Shown here piece after piece: positions 1 to 9,435 of a stretch of 64,000 nucleotides of DNA. A program made the translations under genes and the position numbers. Source of the stretch: Sagittula salina (lineage in GTDB: Bacteria; Pseudomonadota; Alphaproteobacteria; Rhodobacterales; Rhodobacteraceae); the NCBI RefSeq assembly GCF_017813235.1, contig NZ_JAGISH010000007.1:124001-188000 (forward strand), in the 5' to 3' direction. Position 1 is the stretch's first letter; every line of letters starts with the position of its first letter. Below the pieces are notes generated by a model, which worked only from the letters and a program-made list of their open reading frames with translations, had not been told where the DNA came from and searched no databases.

Positions 1-2220
1 TCAATGTATACGCAAGCCTCTCAGGCCATCCACGAACGCGAGAGCGTCGCGCTCAAGGCCGAGGTCGCCCACTATACAGAGATGCTGGGCACGCCATTCA
101 GGCTCATGGAACAGGACGCGAGCCTTTTCGCGCAATTCGGCGTCGTCTCGACGTTGATCAAGGGCGTCAATGCCGGGGCGAACACGGGCAGGCTGGAGGC
201 GCGGATCGCTGGCGGCTTCTCCAGCCTCCTCAAGGCGCGGTCGCACTACTTTCAGGCGCGGGTTATCGGTCTGGCGGATAACGGGCGGGAAATCGTCCGG
301 GTGAACAAGATCGACGATCAGATTGTCTATACTTCGCCCAGGGAGATGCAGCAAAAAGGCGATGAACCCTATATGCGCCAGCTCGCCAACAGCAAAGGAG
401 CCTTCTTTTCTGCCGTCACGCTCAACCGTGAAAACGGGGTCGTCGACTCGCGGCGCTTGCCGACGATCCGACTCGTACAGCCGATCGTCGATGACAACGG
501 GGTCACGATCGGGGCAATCGTGCTGAACGTTGATTACCGCGCTCTGCTGCAGAAGCCGAATTTCCAGATGTTGAAGGGGCACACCCTCACGGTCATCAAC
601 GCGGAGGGTGACCATTTCCAGGCGACCTCCGGCACCGGAGAGGGTGTGTTGAGCCTGCATGATGACCCCGGCTTTGTGCCGTCGCCGTACCACGGCGCGT
701 GGCAGGATGGTGAGTCATCCGTCATCATCCGGGATACCGAGGAGGCCTACCGCAAGACCCTCTCGCTTGGCGCGCCGGGGCACGGGCAGTACCTTGATGT
801 GATCGTGAGCGTGCCCATACGGGCGCTGCACGAGCCCGGGGTGGTCGCGCTGCGCAACGCGCTATTGCTGGCGGGGGGCTTCCTCGTGCTTACGCTGCTC
901 GTGGCCTGGATTGTCGGGGACCGGATCGCGCGGCCGCTGGTGGACCTCGCGCACGCAATCGCCAGCCGCGAGCGCGTGCTGAAACCTCTCGAACTTCGCC
1001 ACCAAGGTCATGGCGGCACCGACGAGGTTGGGTTGCTGGCGCATGCCTTCAATGGCCTGACAAGTCAGCTGATAGCGCAGACGGCGGAGACGCTGGCCAT
1101 CGTCAGCGCGGCACCCGACGGGATCGCGACCTTCGACGCGCACGGCAAAATCCTGAAATGCAACCGGGCCTTCGAAGACCTCTTTGGAGCGGGGCAGGGG
1201 GCGCTGAACGGCGCCAATCTTCGCGGTCTGCTGTGCGATGGGGACGCCCTTGGTGCCTTGATTCCACAGGCTGGAGCCGCCGCGGAGAGCGATGCTCGCG
1301 CTCTGTATTCTCTGGAGGGGTGCCGCCTTGACGGGACGACGTTTCCGGCAGAGGTGGCGCTCAACGCCGTCTCCGACGAGAGAGAAACGCGTTACGTCGC
1401 CATGCTGCGCGACGTCACAGAACGCCGAGAAGCGGAACGGCAACTGCGGCAGACCGTGGAAACCCTTGAGGCGACGAAAGTCGAACTCGTGCGCTCGAAC
1501 GAGGAGTTGGACACCTTCGCCTATATCGCCTCGCACGACCTGCGCGCCCCTTTACGGGTGATCCGAAATGCCAGCCGCTGGCTTGAAGATGACCTCGGAG
1601 ACGCGCTGGACGAGGAGTCTCAGGAAAATCTGGGCCTCCTGAGGAGCCGGGTGAACCGGATGGATCAGTTGCTGACCGATCTGCTTGAGCACTCGCGAGT
1701 CGGGCGCGTTCAGCATGACGGGAGCACGGTTACCGGCGCGGATCTAGTCGAGAACATCCGCCATTTGGTGAATGCTCCGGAGGGGTTCACGATCACCGCC
1801 AGTCCGGAACTGGAGGCGATGGAGGTTCGGCAGTTGCCGCTTCAGACTGTTCTGCTGAACCTCGTCTCCAACGCGTTGAAACACCACGACAAGGCCTGCG
1901 GCCATGTCATGATCGACGTGACGCGGACAGAGGACGGGGTCCTGCGGTTCGACGTAACCGATGACGGTCCGGGGATCGCGGTGGAGTACCAGACGCGGAT
2001 CTTCGACATGTTCCAGACGCTGAAGTCGCGCGACGAAGTCGAGGGCAGCGGCATCGGGCTCGCGATAGTAAAGAAGACGGTTGAGATGAGCGGCGGTCTG
2101 GTCTCGGTCGACTCCGCGCCGGGGGAGGGCTGCTCGTTCAGTTTCACCTGGCCTGACGACTGCGGAAAAGGTGAGGCAAAAGGGAAGGGGACTTCGGATG
2201 ACCGGACGGCGGCTGCATGA
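1..2220 (+). CDS. Membrane sensor histidine kinase (5'-partial)
   Basis: Senses an unknown signal outside the membrane and should autophosphorylate to drive the receiver encoded next. The reading frame is open to the left edge; the first visible Met is at base 4. Because no first membrane helix precedes the extracytoplasmic sensor region (residues 1-280 counted from that Met), the true start probably lies outside the window. Order: sensor region, membrane helix about 284-306, HAMP about 307-360, PAS about 365-480, coiled-coil linker, HisKA with phospho-acceptor His511 in SHDLRAP, HATPase with N-box Asn623 and G1 box DDGPGI near 653. The SHDLRAPL type of H-box is typical of kinases paired with Rcp1-like single-domain receivers. 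The last codons overlap the next gene. Confidence 0.9.
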   Translation, partial: SMYTQASQAIHERESVALKAEVAHYTEMLGTPFRLMEQDASLFAQFGVVSTLIKGVNAGANTGRLEARIAGGFSSLLKARSHYFQARVIGLADNGREIVRVNKIDDQIVYTSPREMQQKGDEPYMRQLANSKGAFFSAVTLNRENGVVDSRRLPTIRLVQPIVDDNGVTIGAIVLNVDYRALLQKPNFQMLKGHTLTVINAEGDHFQATSGTGEGVLSLHDDPGFVPSPYHGAWQDGESSVIIRDTEEAYRKTLSLGAPGHGQYLDVIVSVPIRALHEPGVVALRNALLLAGGFLVLTLLVAWIVGDRIARPLVDLAHAIASRERVLKPLELRHQGHGGTDEVGLLAHAFNGLTSQLIAQTAETLAIVSAAPDGIATFDAHGKILKCNRAFEDLFGAGQGALNGANLRGLLCDGDALGALIPQAGAAAESDARALYSLEGCRLDGTTFPAEVALNAVSDERETRYVAMLRDVTERREAERQLRQTVETLEATKVELVRSNEELDTFAYIASHDLRAPLRVIRNASRWLEDDLGDALDEESQENLGLLRSRVNRMDQLLTDLLEHSRVGRVQHDGSTVTGADLVENIRHLVNAPEGFTITASPELEAMEVRQLPLQTVLLNLVSNALKHHDKACGHVMIDVTRTEDGVLRFDVTDDGPGIAVEYQTRIFDMFQTLKSRDEVEGSGIGLAIVKKTVEMSGGLVSVDSAPGEGCSFSFTWPDDCGKGEAKGKGTSDDRTAAA

Positions 2221-2677
2221 GACTGAGACGCGACCGTTGACGGTCGTGCTGATCGAGGATGACGACGGCGAAGCCAAGGCCGTCGAGCGGGCGTTCCGAA
2301 AATCGCGCATCCTGAACCGGATTGTGCGGGCCGTCGATGGTGTGGAAGGTCTGGCACTTTTGCGGGGGGAGACCGAGCACAAGATCGAGCAACCCCTCGT
2401 ACTACTGGTCGACATCAACATGCCCCGCATGAACGGGCATGAGTTCCTGACCGCGTTGCGCGCCGACAAGAACCTGAAGGACTTGATTGCCTTCACGCTG
2501 ACCACTTCGATGGATGCACATGACATCGAGCAAGCCTATGACCGCAACGTCGCCGGCTACTTGGTAAAGGAACGTGCCGGCGAGGACTTCATCGATCTGG
2601 TTTCTACTTTAGAGAGTTTTTGGACAGTTGTGGAGTTCCCGGTGCTGAAACAAAAGGAACCCCGCTATGTTGGTTGA
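2198..2677 (+). CDS. Single-domain response regulator (Rcp1-like receiver)
   Basis: A stand-alone phospho-receiver of 159 residues with no DNA-binding output domain. It should take phosphate from the upstream kinase and act through protein contacts. Visible are the acidic cluster IEDDDGE, phospho-acceptor Asp72 in VDINMP, the TTS switch residues and the conserved Lys in YLVKE. I chose ATG 2198 because AAGGGAAGGGG lies just upstream; an in-frame GTG at 2171 is the alternative. It overlaps the kinase stop by 23 bases and the next gene by 11, so the three are translationally coupled. Confidence 0.88.
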   Translation: MTGRRLHETETRPLTVVLIEDDDGEAKAVERAFRKSRILNRIVRAVDGVEGLALLRGETEHKIEQPLVLLVDINMPRMNGHEFLTALRADKNLKDLIAFTLTTSMDAHDIEQAYDRNVAGYLVKERAGEDFIDLVSTLESFWTVVEFPVLKQKEPRYVG

Positions 2678-3773
2678 AGTGCCGCGGCCGGAAAGCACGG
2701 ACCTGCGCGTACTGCTCATCGAAGACGATATTGGCGACCAAAAAATGATCCGGCGCGCGATCAAGGCGGCGGGTTTGAAATGCCGTCTGACCGTAGCATC
2801 CGACCTCGCGTCCACGGCCACGTTCGCGGGCAATCGCTTTGATGCCATCCTGCTGGATAATTCGCTGCCAGACGGGCACGGTATCGCAGCGATATCAGAA
2901 CTGCGCTCGAGCTTCCCGGAAGCGGGTATCGTCGTCGCGACCGGGCAAGGCAGCGAGGAACTAGCCGCACGCGCGATCAAATCGGGTGCGGACGACTACA
3001 TCCCGAAATCCAAGGTTGATGATCAGTCGATCAGTCGAATCATCAAGAGCGCCGTCAACGTTGCCCGGCTGAAAACCATCGCCGAGGAACGCCGGAAAGA
3101 GCTGGAAGTCTTCGCGTACATCCTCAGCCATGATCTGAAGGCGCCGGCACTGCACCTCGCCATGCTGACACGCGCCGCGATCGAGGATATCGATCTGGGG
3201 CCAAAGGAAGTTCTTTCCGACACTCTCAAGGATATCGAAACCTGCGCGCATCGCCAGTTGGAGCTGCTCGCAGCCCTCACCGCGCATATCGGCATGGGTG
3301 AAAAAACCGAGCTGGTGTCCGTGAAACTGGACGAGGCCGTCAGGACCGCCTGTCAACTCGTAGGTCTGGGAACGGGCACAAGCCCCGTCGAGGTCATGGT
3401 GGACGACCTGCCAGAGGTGCGCTGCAGCGTTGCTGAAATGCGACAGCTCTTCCAGAATCTGCTGCTGAATTCGGCGAAGTTCTGCGTGGGCAGGAAGCCG
3501 CGCATTCATGTCAGCGGGTGCAAACGCGATGACGGCGTGGTGGAAATTGCCGTGGCAGACAATGGCATCGGCGTGCCCGAAGACAAGCGGGACATGATCT
3601 TTCAGCCATTCCAGCGCCTGCATTCGAGGACTGAATTCGAGGGTACGGGCCTGGGGCTGGCAACTTGCGCGAAGATCGTCAATCGCCACGGTGGAACCAT
3701 TTGGTGCAAAGAAACGCCAGGCGGCGGACTGACTGTATGCTTTACGATCGAAACCCTCCCTCCGCATGAGTAG
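2667..3773 (+). CDS. Hybrid receiver-histidine kinase (cytoplasmic)
   Basis: 368 residues, with a receiver at the N-terminus followed by a kinase core and no membrane segment. The receiver (about 14-130) has IEDD, phospho-acceptor Asp64 in LLDNSLPDG and the Lys of YIPKS. HisKA carries His155 in SHDLKAP; the ATPase domain has NLLLNSAKF (N-box), DNGIGV (G1) and GTGLGLA (G2). It starts inside the end of the single-domain receiver gene, so kinase, receiver and hybrid form one transcription unit. Receiver-first hybrids often work as phosphorelay intermediates or bacteriophytochrome-type partners; the signal and output here are unknown. Confidence 0.88.
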   Translation: MLVEVPRPESTDLRVLLIEDDIGDQKMIRRAIKAAGLKCRLTVASDLASTATFAGNRFDAILLDNSLPDGHGIAAISELRSSFPEAGIVVATGQGSEELAARAIKSGADDYIPKSKVDDQSISRIIKSAVNVARLKTIAEERRKELEVFAYILSHDLKAPALHLAMLTRAAIEDIDLGPKEVLSDTLKDIETCAHRQLELLAALTAHIGMGEKTELVSVKLDEAVRTACQLVGLGTGTSPVEVMVDDLPEVRCSVAEMRQLFQNLLLNSAKFCVGRKPRIHVSGCKRDDGVVEIAVADNGIGVPEDKRDMIFQPFQRLHSRTEFEGTGLGLATCAKIVNRHGGTIWCKETPGGGLTVCFTIETLPPHE

Positions 3774-3821
3774 ATCCGTCTACTCCGGGAACGTCATGTG
3801 CGACGGTAAACGATTCGGTTC

Positions 3822-3849
3822 TGGACCTGTCACGTATCCGTACCGATCC
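3822..3849 (+). repeat. Left terminal inverted repeat of the IS3-family element
   Basis: 28 bases starting TGGACCTGTCACGT. They match the reverse complement of 5126-5153 with five mismatches. This is the outer end of the transposon on the orfA side. Confidence 0.82.
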
Positions 3850-3857
3850 TCCGTATC

Positions 3858-4155
3858 GTGTCGCAAAAGAGAAACAGATGGCATCACGACCGACCGAGGA
3901 TTTTTTGTGCCGAAGCAATGCGGGTAGCTTTGACGAGCGGGTTGCCGCGCAAGCAGGTGGCCACGGATTTCAGGATCGGCTTCTCGACACTGCACCGCTG
4001 GATCCAGCAGGATCGGCGCAACGCTGAGAAACCGACAATCCAGTCCGATCTCGAACGCGAGCTCGCAGAGTTGCGGGAAAGAGAACCGCATGCTCCGGGA
4101 GGAGAGGGGTGTGCTAAGAAAGGCCACGGTGTTCTTCGCGGAGAAAAGCAGATGA
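3858..4155 (+). pseudogene. IS3-family orfA remnant (frameshifted)
   Basis: The first part reads as the helix-turn-helix protein of IS3 elements (FRIGFSTLHRWIQ, then a leucine-rich SDLERELAELRE coiled coil). Around 4075-4085 the frame shifts: the continuation ENRMLREERGVLRKA...FFAEKSR, the normal orfA ending, is found in another frame and stops at 4155. One indel therefore separates the two halves. It normally binds the IS ends and regulates frameshifting into orfB; here it is inactive. Confidence 0.78.
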
Positions 4156-5145
4156 GGTTTGGCTTCTTCCACTGCCCGGCAGGGTATTTCCGCAGGAAAT
4201 GTCCCGAGAGGGGAAGAACACCGGCACGACATCCCGGTGAACCGGCTGTGTCGGATCATGGATGTCAGTCCGCGTGGCTATCGAGCCTTGCGTAATCGCC
4301 CCGTCAGTGCCAGCCAGCGCCAGGACTTGGTCGTGTTGGCCCATATCCAAGAACAGTTAACCCTTTCGCTGGGCAGCTACGGTCGACCGCGTATGACCGA
4401 GGAACTGAAAGAACCGGGTTTGGATGTCGGGCATCGCCGTGTCGGCCGGCCGATGCGTGAGAACGGCATATCCGTGAAGCGAAACAGGGAGTTCAAAGCG
4501 ACAAGAGACAGCAACCACAGCTTCGACATCGTACCAAACCTGCTGGATCGTGACTCCTCGGCAGATCGTCCCAACCAGAAGCGGGCGGGCCCCTCTCGGG
4601 ACATCACTGCGTGATGCCCTTCCGGGCAGCGGACATCAGTTATGTCTGGACGCAGGAAGGATGGCTCTACCTCGCAGTGATCTACGACCTGCATTCGAGG
4701 CGTGTCATCGGCTGGGCAGTCAACAATCGGATGAAACGCGACCTGGCCATCAGAGCACTGAAAATGGCAGTCGCGCAGCGGCAACCGCCTCGGAGCTGCA
4801 TCTTCCACAGAGACCGCTCCCGCGACTATCAGAACGTCCTGCGCGAGCACGGCCTGAAAGCGTCCCCTCTACTGCATGTAAACATGCACTGCCAGGCAAC
4901 GGATGAGCGTCAAGGGTAACTGCTATGACCACGCCGCCGTCGAGGCCTTCTTCAAGACAATCAAGGCCGAGCTGCTGTGGCAGCGATCCTGGCCGACACG
5001 CCGGACAGCCGAGCTCGCCATCTTCCAAATCATCAACGGCTTCCACAATCCGTGCCGACGGCACTCAGCCCTGGGCTGGAAAAGTCCCTTGGCCTTCGAA
5101 GCTCAGGCTGCGCAAATGAGAACTTGGACCGGCCCGGAAACGTGA
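4153..5145 (+). pseudogene. IS3-family orfB (DDE transposase) remnant, several frameshifts
   Basis: Pieces of an IS3 transposase lie in different frames: 4159-4614 (VSPRGYRALRNRP, LGSYGRPRMTEELKE, MRENGI), 4611-4919 (ADISYVWTQEGWLYLAVIYD with the first catalytic Asp, then a damaged HxDRGSQY region reading FHRDRSRDY) and 4903-5145 (NCYDHAAVEAFFKTIKAE with the catalytic Glu, then RRRHSALGWKSPLAFE). Breaks near 4172-4212, 4600 and 4905 make a continuous protein impossible. The conserved order of the DDE residues shows that it was once a full transposase. Confidence 0.82.
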
Positions 5146-5153
5146 AAGGTCCA
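5126..5153 (-). repeat. Right terminal inverted repeat of the IS3-family element
   Basis: Reverse complement begins TGGACCTTTCACGT and pairs with 3822-3849 at 23 of 28 positions. It lies just after the orfB remnant stop codon at 5145, as expected for IS3-family layout. Confidence 0.82.
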
Positions 5154-5256
5154 AACCGCCGAATACTGCCCGCCAGCGCAGCCGGGAGCCATAGCAGAAA
5201 GCTGGCTCTACGCTCAGTCGTCACAGGTCAAACGACTTTTCCGTTCGACTGCGCCG

Positions 5257-7827
5257 TCATCCGCTCTGAATGAGTACGGGCGCCATCGGCGCGGGCTGTT
5301 GCCTTTCCCGGGACACGATCCACGCTTTCAGCTCATGCAGAGGCATCGGACGCGCGATGTGGTAACCTTGGCCAGAACCGCAGCGATTCAAGGCGAGGTA
5401 TGCGGCCTCGGCCTGGGTTTCTATGCCTTCGGCCAACACGTCGATGCCAAGGTTCTCCCCAAGTTCCAGTATCGTATGAACCACGGTCTGGAGCCGGGCA
5501 TCGCAGTCGACGTGTCGGATCAGGCTGCGATCCACCTTAATGCGGGAAATGGGGAAGTTCAGAAGGCTGGAGATTGCCGTGTGCCCGGTTCCGAAATCAT
5601 CGAGCTCGATTTGAAACCCGTGCTCCGCCAGTCGCCTCACGTTCTCGGTAATCTTCGGTGAACGTTCGCCAAGTAGCGTGGTCTCCAGTATTTCGAGCCG
5701 TACCTGCCGTGGCGCAGCGCCTGCCAGAAGCACCTCCCCGTAAATTTCGTCGGCTGCCCCGGGCTCGCTAAGCTGTTCGGTGGAAATGTTTACGCTCACG
5801 GTGACCAGATCTTTGCATGTTCCCTGCAACAGGGTCAGTGCCTTGCAGGCATGGTGCAGGACCTGGCGGTCGATGAGCTTCACGACGGAGGAACTGGCGA
5901 CGAACTGCAGGAATTGCCCTGCGGAGAGCGTTCCCCGGGTTGGGTGATGCCAGCGGGCAAGGGCTTCGAACCCGACGATCTTCCGGGTGCGAAGGTCGAC
6001 CTGCGGCTGGAAATAGGCGGAGAATTCGTCGCCTCTGAGCCCGATGCGGATCTCTTCCTGCATGGTCGCCCGCAGGACGGCTTCCTCCCGCATTCCCGGT
6101 TCGAAGAACGCATGTCGGCCACGCCCGTCTTCCTTGGCATGTTTGAGTGCGATGTCGGCATCCGCCACGGCGCGTTCGATATCGCTGTCGCCACCGTGTT
6201 CCACGAACGATATGCCGATGCTCGTGCCGAGGCGCAGGGACTTGTCCCCGAGTTGCAGAGGCTGGCCCACGCGCCGGGCAATCAGCTTCGCCAGCGCGGC
6301 AATGTCGGCGTCGCTGTCGCCACTGCAGCGCAGAAGGAGAAACTCGTCTCCGCCCACGCGCGCCATGAGTTCGAACTCCGCTTCCAGCTCCTTCAGGCCG
6401 CTTGCCGTATGGCACAGGGCGGCATCGCCTGCCTGATGTCCCTCGGTATCGTTGACCTGCTTGAACCGGTCGAGATCCAGATGAAAAATCGCAAGGCGCT
6501 CCCCTTTGCCGAGCGAGGCCGCCAGCGTCGCAAGCTCCTCGTCGAGCCCGCGCCTGTTGTGCAGCCCGGTCAGGTGATCGGTCACGGCAGCACGGCGAAG
6601 CGCGTGCTCCCGTTTCCGGTCGGCAGTGATGTCGACATGGGTCCCGACCAGCCGCGTGGCTTTCCCGTCCTTGAAGACGACGAAGGCGCGGGAAAGGATC
6701 GATATCCAACTCCCGTCCCGGTGCCGCATGCGAAATTCCCGTTCGAGATTGGTCGGGCCGTTTTCGCGCAGATCGTCAAGCCGCTCGGTCAGGACCTCCC
6801 GGTCGTCCGGATGAAGAAGCTCGCGCACCGTGTCCAGACTGTGGGGCAGCGCGTCCGGTTCGTAGCCGAGCATTCTGAACCATACGGGCGATAAATACAC
6901 GTCGCCCGTCCGGAGATCCCGGTCAAATAGGCCGTCGGAGGCTCCCTTCATGGCGAGGGCAAAGCGCTCTTCGCTGTCGCGGATTGCCTCCTGCCCCTTG
7001 CCCATGACGTAGACCAGTGCCGCGAGGGCGCAGGACAGGATGAAACCCGCGATGAGAACAGCCTCGTCGAACAGCGCGAACCTGTCATTGAGCGCCGTCT
7101 TCGTGGGGGCGATGGCAAGGTCCCAGGTGCGGCCAGCCACCATCAGGCTGGTCACAAGCGCGAACGGCTGCTGGCTGGCGTGCGAAAAATTGCCGTGGAC
7201 GGACAGGGGGCCGTCGGCAATCGCGACGATGAAATCATCCCCGAGTTGCGGGCGGATGATGCTGTCGAGGAGCGGTTCCGCCCGAAAGACAAGATTGATG
7301 AAACCGCCGATTTCTCCGTGGTGGTAGACCGGAAGGTATCCGACGAACCCCTTGCCTCCCTGGGCCAGCGTGAGGGGCGGGGTCAATCTGAGCGTTCCGG
7401 TGAGCCGTGCCTCGTCCAGCGTGCGTGCGGGCGCTTCCAGCGTCGACAGGTCGAGGCCGTGCGCGGCTTCGTTCCCCCGGGGCGGGTGGGTTGCGGTGAT
7501 GACACCGTCTGGTCCGACCCAATTCAAGGCCTGAAGATCCTCAAGATAGCCGAATATCGAGGCCGCATTCAGCGAAAACGCTTCGCTCATGACCTGCGTC
7601 GCCTCCTGGAGTTGCAGCGCAAACAACCCCGCAACGGCGAAATCCTCCTCCAGGCGGCTCTCCACCGCCATCGAGACCAGCCTGGCATTCGTTTGGACCA
7701 TGTTCCGGATATCGGAATTCTGGTCGGCCTTCACGGCCATGAAGGCCGCGACGGTCAGGAACAGGAGGACCACCCCCGCCGCAAGGCCCCGCACAATGTT
7801 CCGACACGTCCGCACAGTGTCCTCCAT
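5257..7827 (-). CDS. Membrane PAS-GGDEF-EAL cyclic-di-GMP enzyme
   Basis: A c-di-GMP signalling protein of about 856 residues. A membrane helix near 10-32, an extracytoplasmic sensor region to about 250, and a second helix near 255-280 are followed by a PAS domain (LFDRDLRTGDVYLSP), then GGDEF (motif 492-496, intact) and EAL (motif 621-623, intact, with DDFGTG, KVDRSLI and AEGIET). Both the cyclase and phosphodiesterase signatures look competent, so it may be bifunctional or biased by its sensor. ATG 7827 is preferred; a TTG lies four codons upstream. It is monocistronic, between the IS element and the TRAP operon terminator. Confidence 0.93.
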   Translation of the reverse strand: MEDTVRTCRNIVRGLAAGVVLLFLTVAAFMAVKADQNSDIRNMVQTNARLVSMAVESRLEEDFAVAGLFALQLQEATQVMSEAFSLNAASIFGYLEDLQALNWVGPDGVITATHPPRGNEAAHGLDLSTLEAPARTLDEARLTGTLRLTPPLTLAQGGKGFVGYLPVYHHGEIGGFINLVFRAEPLLDSIIRPQLGDDFIVAIADGPLSVHGNFSHASQQPFALVTSLMVAGRTWDLAIAPTKTALNDRFALFDEAVLIAGFILSCALAALVYVMGKGQEAIRDSEERFALAMKGASDGLFDRDLRTGDVYLSPVWFRMLGYEPDALPHSLDTVRELLHPDDREVLTERLDDLRENGPTNLEREFRMRHRDGSWISILSRAFVVFKDGKATRLVGTHVDITADRKREHALRRAAVTDHLTGLHNRRGLDEELATLAASLGKGERLAIFHLDLDRFKQVNDTEGHQAGDAALCHTASGLKELEAEFELMARVGGDEFLLLRCSGDSDADIAALAKLIARRVGQPLQLGDKSLRLGTSIGISFVEHGGDSDIERAVADADIALKHAKEDGRGRHAFFEPGMREEAVLRATMQEEIRIGLRGDEFSAYFQPQVDLRTRKIVGFEALARWHHPTRGTLSAGQFLQFVASSSVVKLIDRQVLHHACKALTLLQGTCKDLVTVSVNISTEQLSEPGAADEIYGEVLLAGAAPRQVRLEILETTLLGERSPKITENVRRLAEHGFQIELDDFGTGHTAISSLLNFPISRIKVDRSLIRHVDCDARLQTVVHTILELGENLGIDVLAEGIETQAEAAYLALNRCGSGQGYHIARPMPLHELKAWIVSRERQQPAPMAPVLIQSG

Positions 7828-8003
7828 AAACCCGGACAAGAACTAGACATATCAACCAAAATCTTAACAGTGCGTTAACTATAAACGGTCCAGCGGATTG
7901 ACCCTGTTGACGTCGTTATGGTGATCGCTGCCCTCTGTCATGGTGTCTCTGTCGACAGCCTTGCCGCAGGTGTGAAAACCTGTGCCGCGCGCGATCGGCG
8001 ACG

Positions 8004-8041
8004 AAAAACGCCTGCCCTCCGGCGGGAATCGGAGGGCAGGC
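8004..8041 (-). terminator. Rho-independent terminator of the TRAP operon
   Basis: A perfect 12-bp stem (8010-8021 with 8030-8041, GCCTGCCCTCCG) and an 8-base loop. On the minus strand it is followed by five T residues (8008-8004). It lies 37 bases after the dctM stop codon. Confidence 0.9.
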
Positions 8042-8077
8042 GCATGCGGGCGATAGCCCCAAGCGTTCGGGCGGCCG

Positions 8078-9433
8078 TCAGCCGCCGAAGAGCCGTGGCA
8101 AGGCAAAGACGATTCCCGGCACCGCCACCAGCAGCGCCACGCGCAGCAGTTCGGCCAGAAAGAACGGCATCACCCCGAGGAACGTGTCGCGCATCGGCAC
8201 ATCGGGCGCTTGCGCCGAGATGATGAAAACGTTCATTCCAACCGGCGGGGTTATCAGTCCCAGTTCCACCACGATCAGGGCCAGAATGCCGAACCAGACC
8301 TTCAGATCCTCGGTCGACATGCCAAAGGGGCTGTCCGCCGCCGCCACGAAGTCGCCGCCGTTGATCTCGACCAGCACCGGCCAGAAGAAGGGGATCGCCA
8401 GCAGGATCATCGACAGGCTGTCCATCAGGCATCCCAGCAGGATCAGCGCGACCAGCAGCAGGATCAGCGTTGTCATGGGCGCGAGGCCGGAGTTCGCCAT
8501 CATCTCGGCGGTCGCTTGAGGGACACCACCGCGCGCCATGAAGATCTTGAGCAGTTCCGCCCCGAGCAGGATGAGAAAGATCATCCCGGTGGTGCGCGCC
8601 GTTTCCAGCAGCGCCTCCCGGGTTTCCCAGAGCGACAGCTTGCGCCGGACAAGGCCGATCAGGATCACCATGAGAACACCCACGGCGGCGGCGGGCGTCG
8701 GGTTGAACAGGCCGAAGTACAGCCCGCCGATCACGGCGACAAAGACCACCAGCACCGGAAAGATGTTCAACGTCGCGTCCAGCAGTTCATCGCGCGTCGC
8801 CCGCTGTCCGGCGGGGCCGGACCCGGGCGCCAGCGTCGTGAAGGCGAGGATCGTCAGGATGAAGAAGGCCACCGCGATCAGCCCCGGCAACAGCGCTGCC
8901 ATGAACATTGTGACGACGTTGGCTTCGACGATGATGGCGTAGATGATCAGCACCACGGAGGGCGGGATCAGGATGCCCAGCACGCCGCCCGCCGCGATGG
9001 TGCCGGTGGCCAGCTTGTTCGAGTAGCGGTAGCGCTTCAGCTCCGGCAGGGCGACGCGTCCCATGGTCGATGCGGTAGCGAGCGATGAACCGCAGACCGA
9101 GCCGAAGCCCGCGCAGGCGGCGATGGCGGCGATGGCCACGCCGCCGCGCATCCAGCCCAGCCAGGCGTGGGCGGCCCGGAAGAGGTCGGCCGACAGCCCC
9201 GTACGCGCGGCAATGGCGCCCATCAGAACGAACAGCGGTACGACCGAAAGATCGTAGGTGGAGAACTGCGCATAGGCGAGGTCCTTGAGCTGGCTCAGCA
9301 CGATAGGCCAGCCGTTCAGGACGGCGGTGCCGACGCCGCCCACGATGATCATGGCATAGGCGATGGGCATGCGGATGGCGATCAGCAGGACAAGGATGCC
9401 AAGTCCCGCGAGGCCGATAGTCAGGCTGTCCAA
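8078..9433 (-). CDS. dctM: TRAP transporter large membrane subunit (DctM)
   Basis: About 451 residues with a dozen hydrophobic segments. It is the ion-driven permease of a tripartite ATP-independent periplasmic transporter. Family features include the start DSLTIGLAGLGIL, GFGSVCGSSLATASTMG, IPPSVVLIIYA and GLITPPVGMNVF. The frame is open further upstream, but the extra residues are a shadow of dctQ. The likely start is TTG 9433 (or CTG 9439) at the dctQ stop, with GGAG upstream. It is the last gene of the operon and is followed by a terminator. Confidence 0.93.
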   Translation of the reverse strand: MDSLTIGLAGLGILVLLIAIRMPIAYAMIIVGGVGTAVLNGWPIVLSQLKDLAYAQFSTYDLSVVPLFVLMGAIAARTGLSADLFRAAHAWLGWMRGGVAIAAIAACAGFGSVCGSSLATASTMGRVALPELKRYRYSNKLATGTIAAGGVLGILIPPSVVLIIYAIIVEANVVTMFMAALLPGLIAVAFFILTILAFTTLAPGSGPAGQRATRDELLDATLNIFPVLVVFVAVIGGLYFGLFNPTPAAAVGVLMVILIGLVRRKLSLWETREALLETARTTGMIFLILLGAELLKIFMARGGVPQATAEMMANSGLAPMTTLILLLVALILLGCLMDSLSMILLAIPFFWPVLVEINGGDFVAAADSPFGMSTEDLKVWFGILALIVVELGLITPPVGMNVFIISAQAPDVPMRDTFLGVMPFFLAELLRVALLVAVPGIVFALPRLFGG

Positions 9434-9435
9434 GG

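Larger units (their letters stand above)
3822..5153 (+). mobile_element. Decayed IS3-family insertion sequence with terminal inverted repeats
   Basis: A 1332-bp element bounded by imperfect 28-bp terminal inverted repeats at 3822-3849 and 5126-5153, identical at 23 of 28 positions when the right end is reverse-complemented; both begin TGGACCT. Inside lie remnants of orfA (helix-turn-helix) and orfB (DDE transposase) in the usual order. No convincing target-site duplication is visible in the adjacent bases. The reading frames are broken several times, so the copy cannot move without an active relative. Confidence 0.85.

Noticed and set aside
3818..3821. Target-site duplication flanking the IS
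   Set aside because: The 3-4 bases before 3822 (gttc) and after 5153 (aacc) do not match as a direct repeat.
4159..4614. An intact small transposase gene in the IS region
   Set aside because: It covers only the N-terminal third of orfB; the catalytic Asp and Glu lie in other frames, so it is a fragment.
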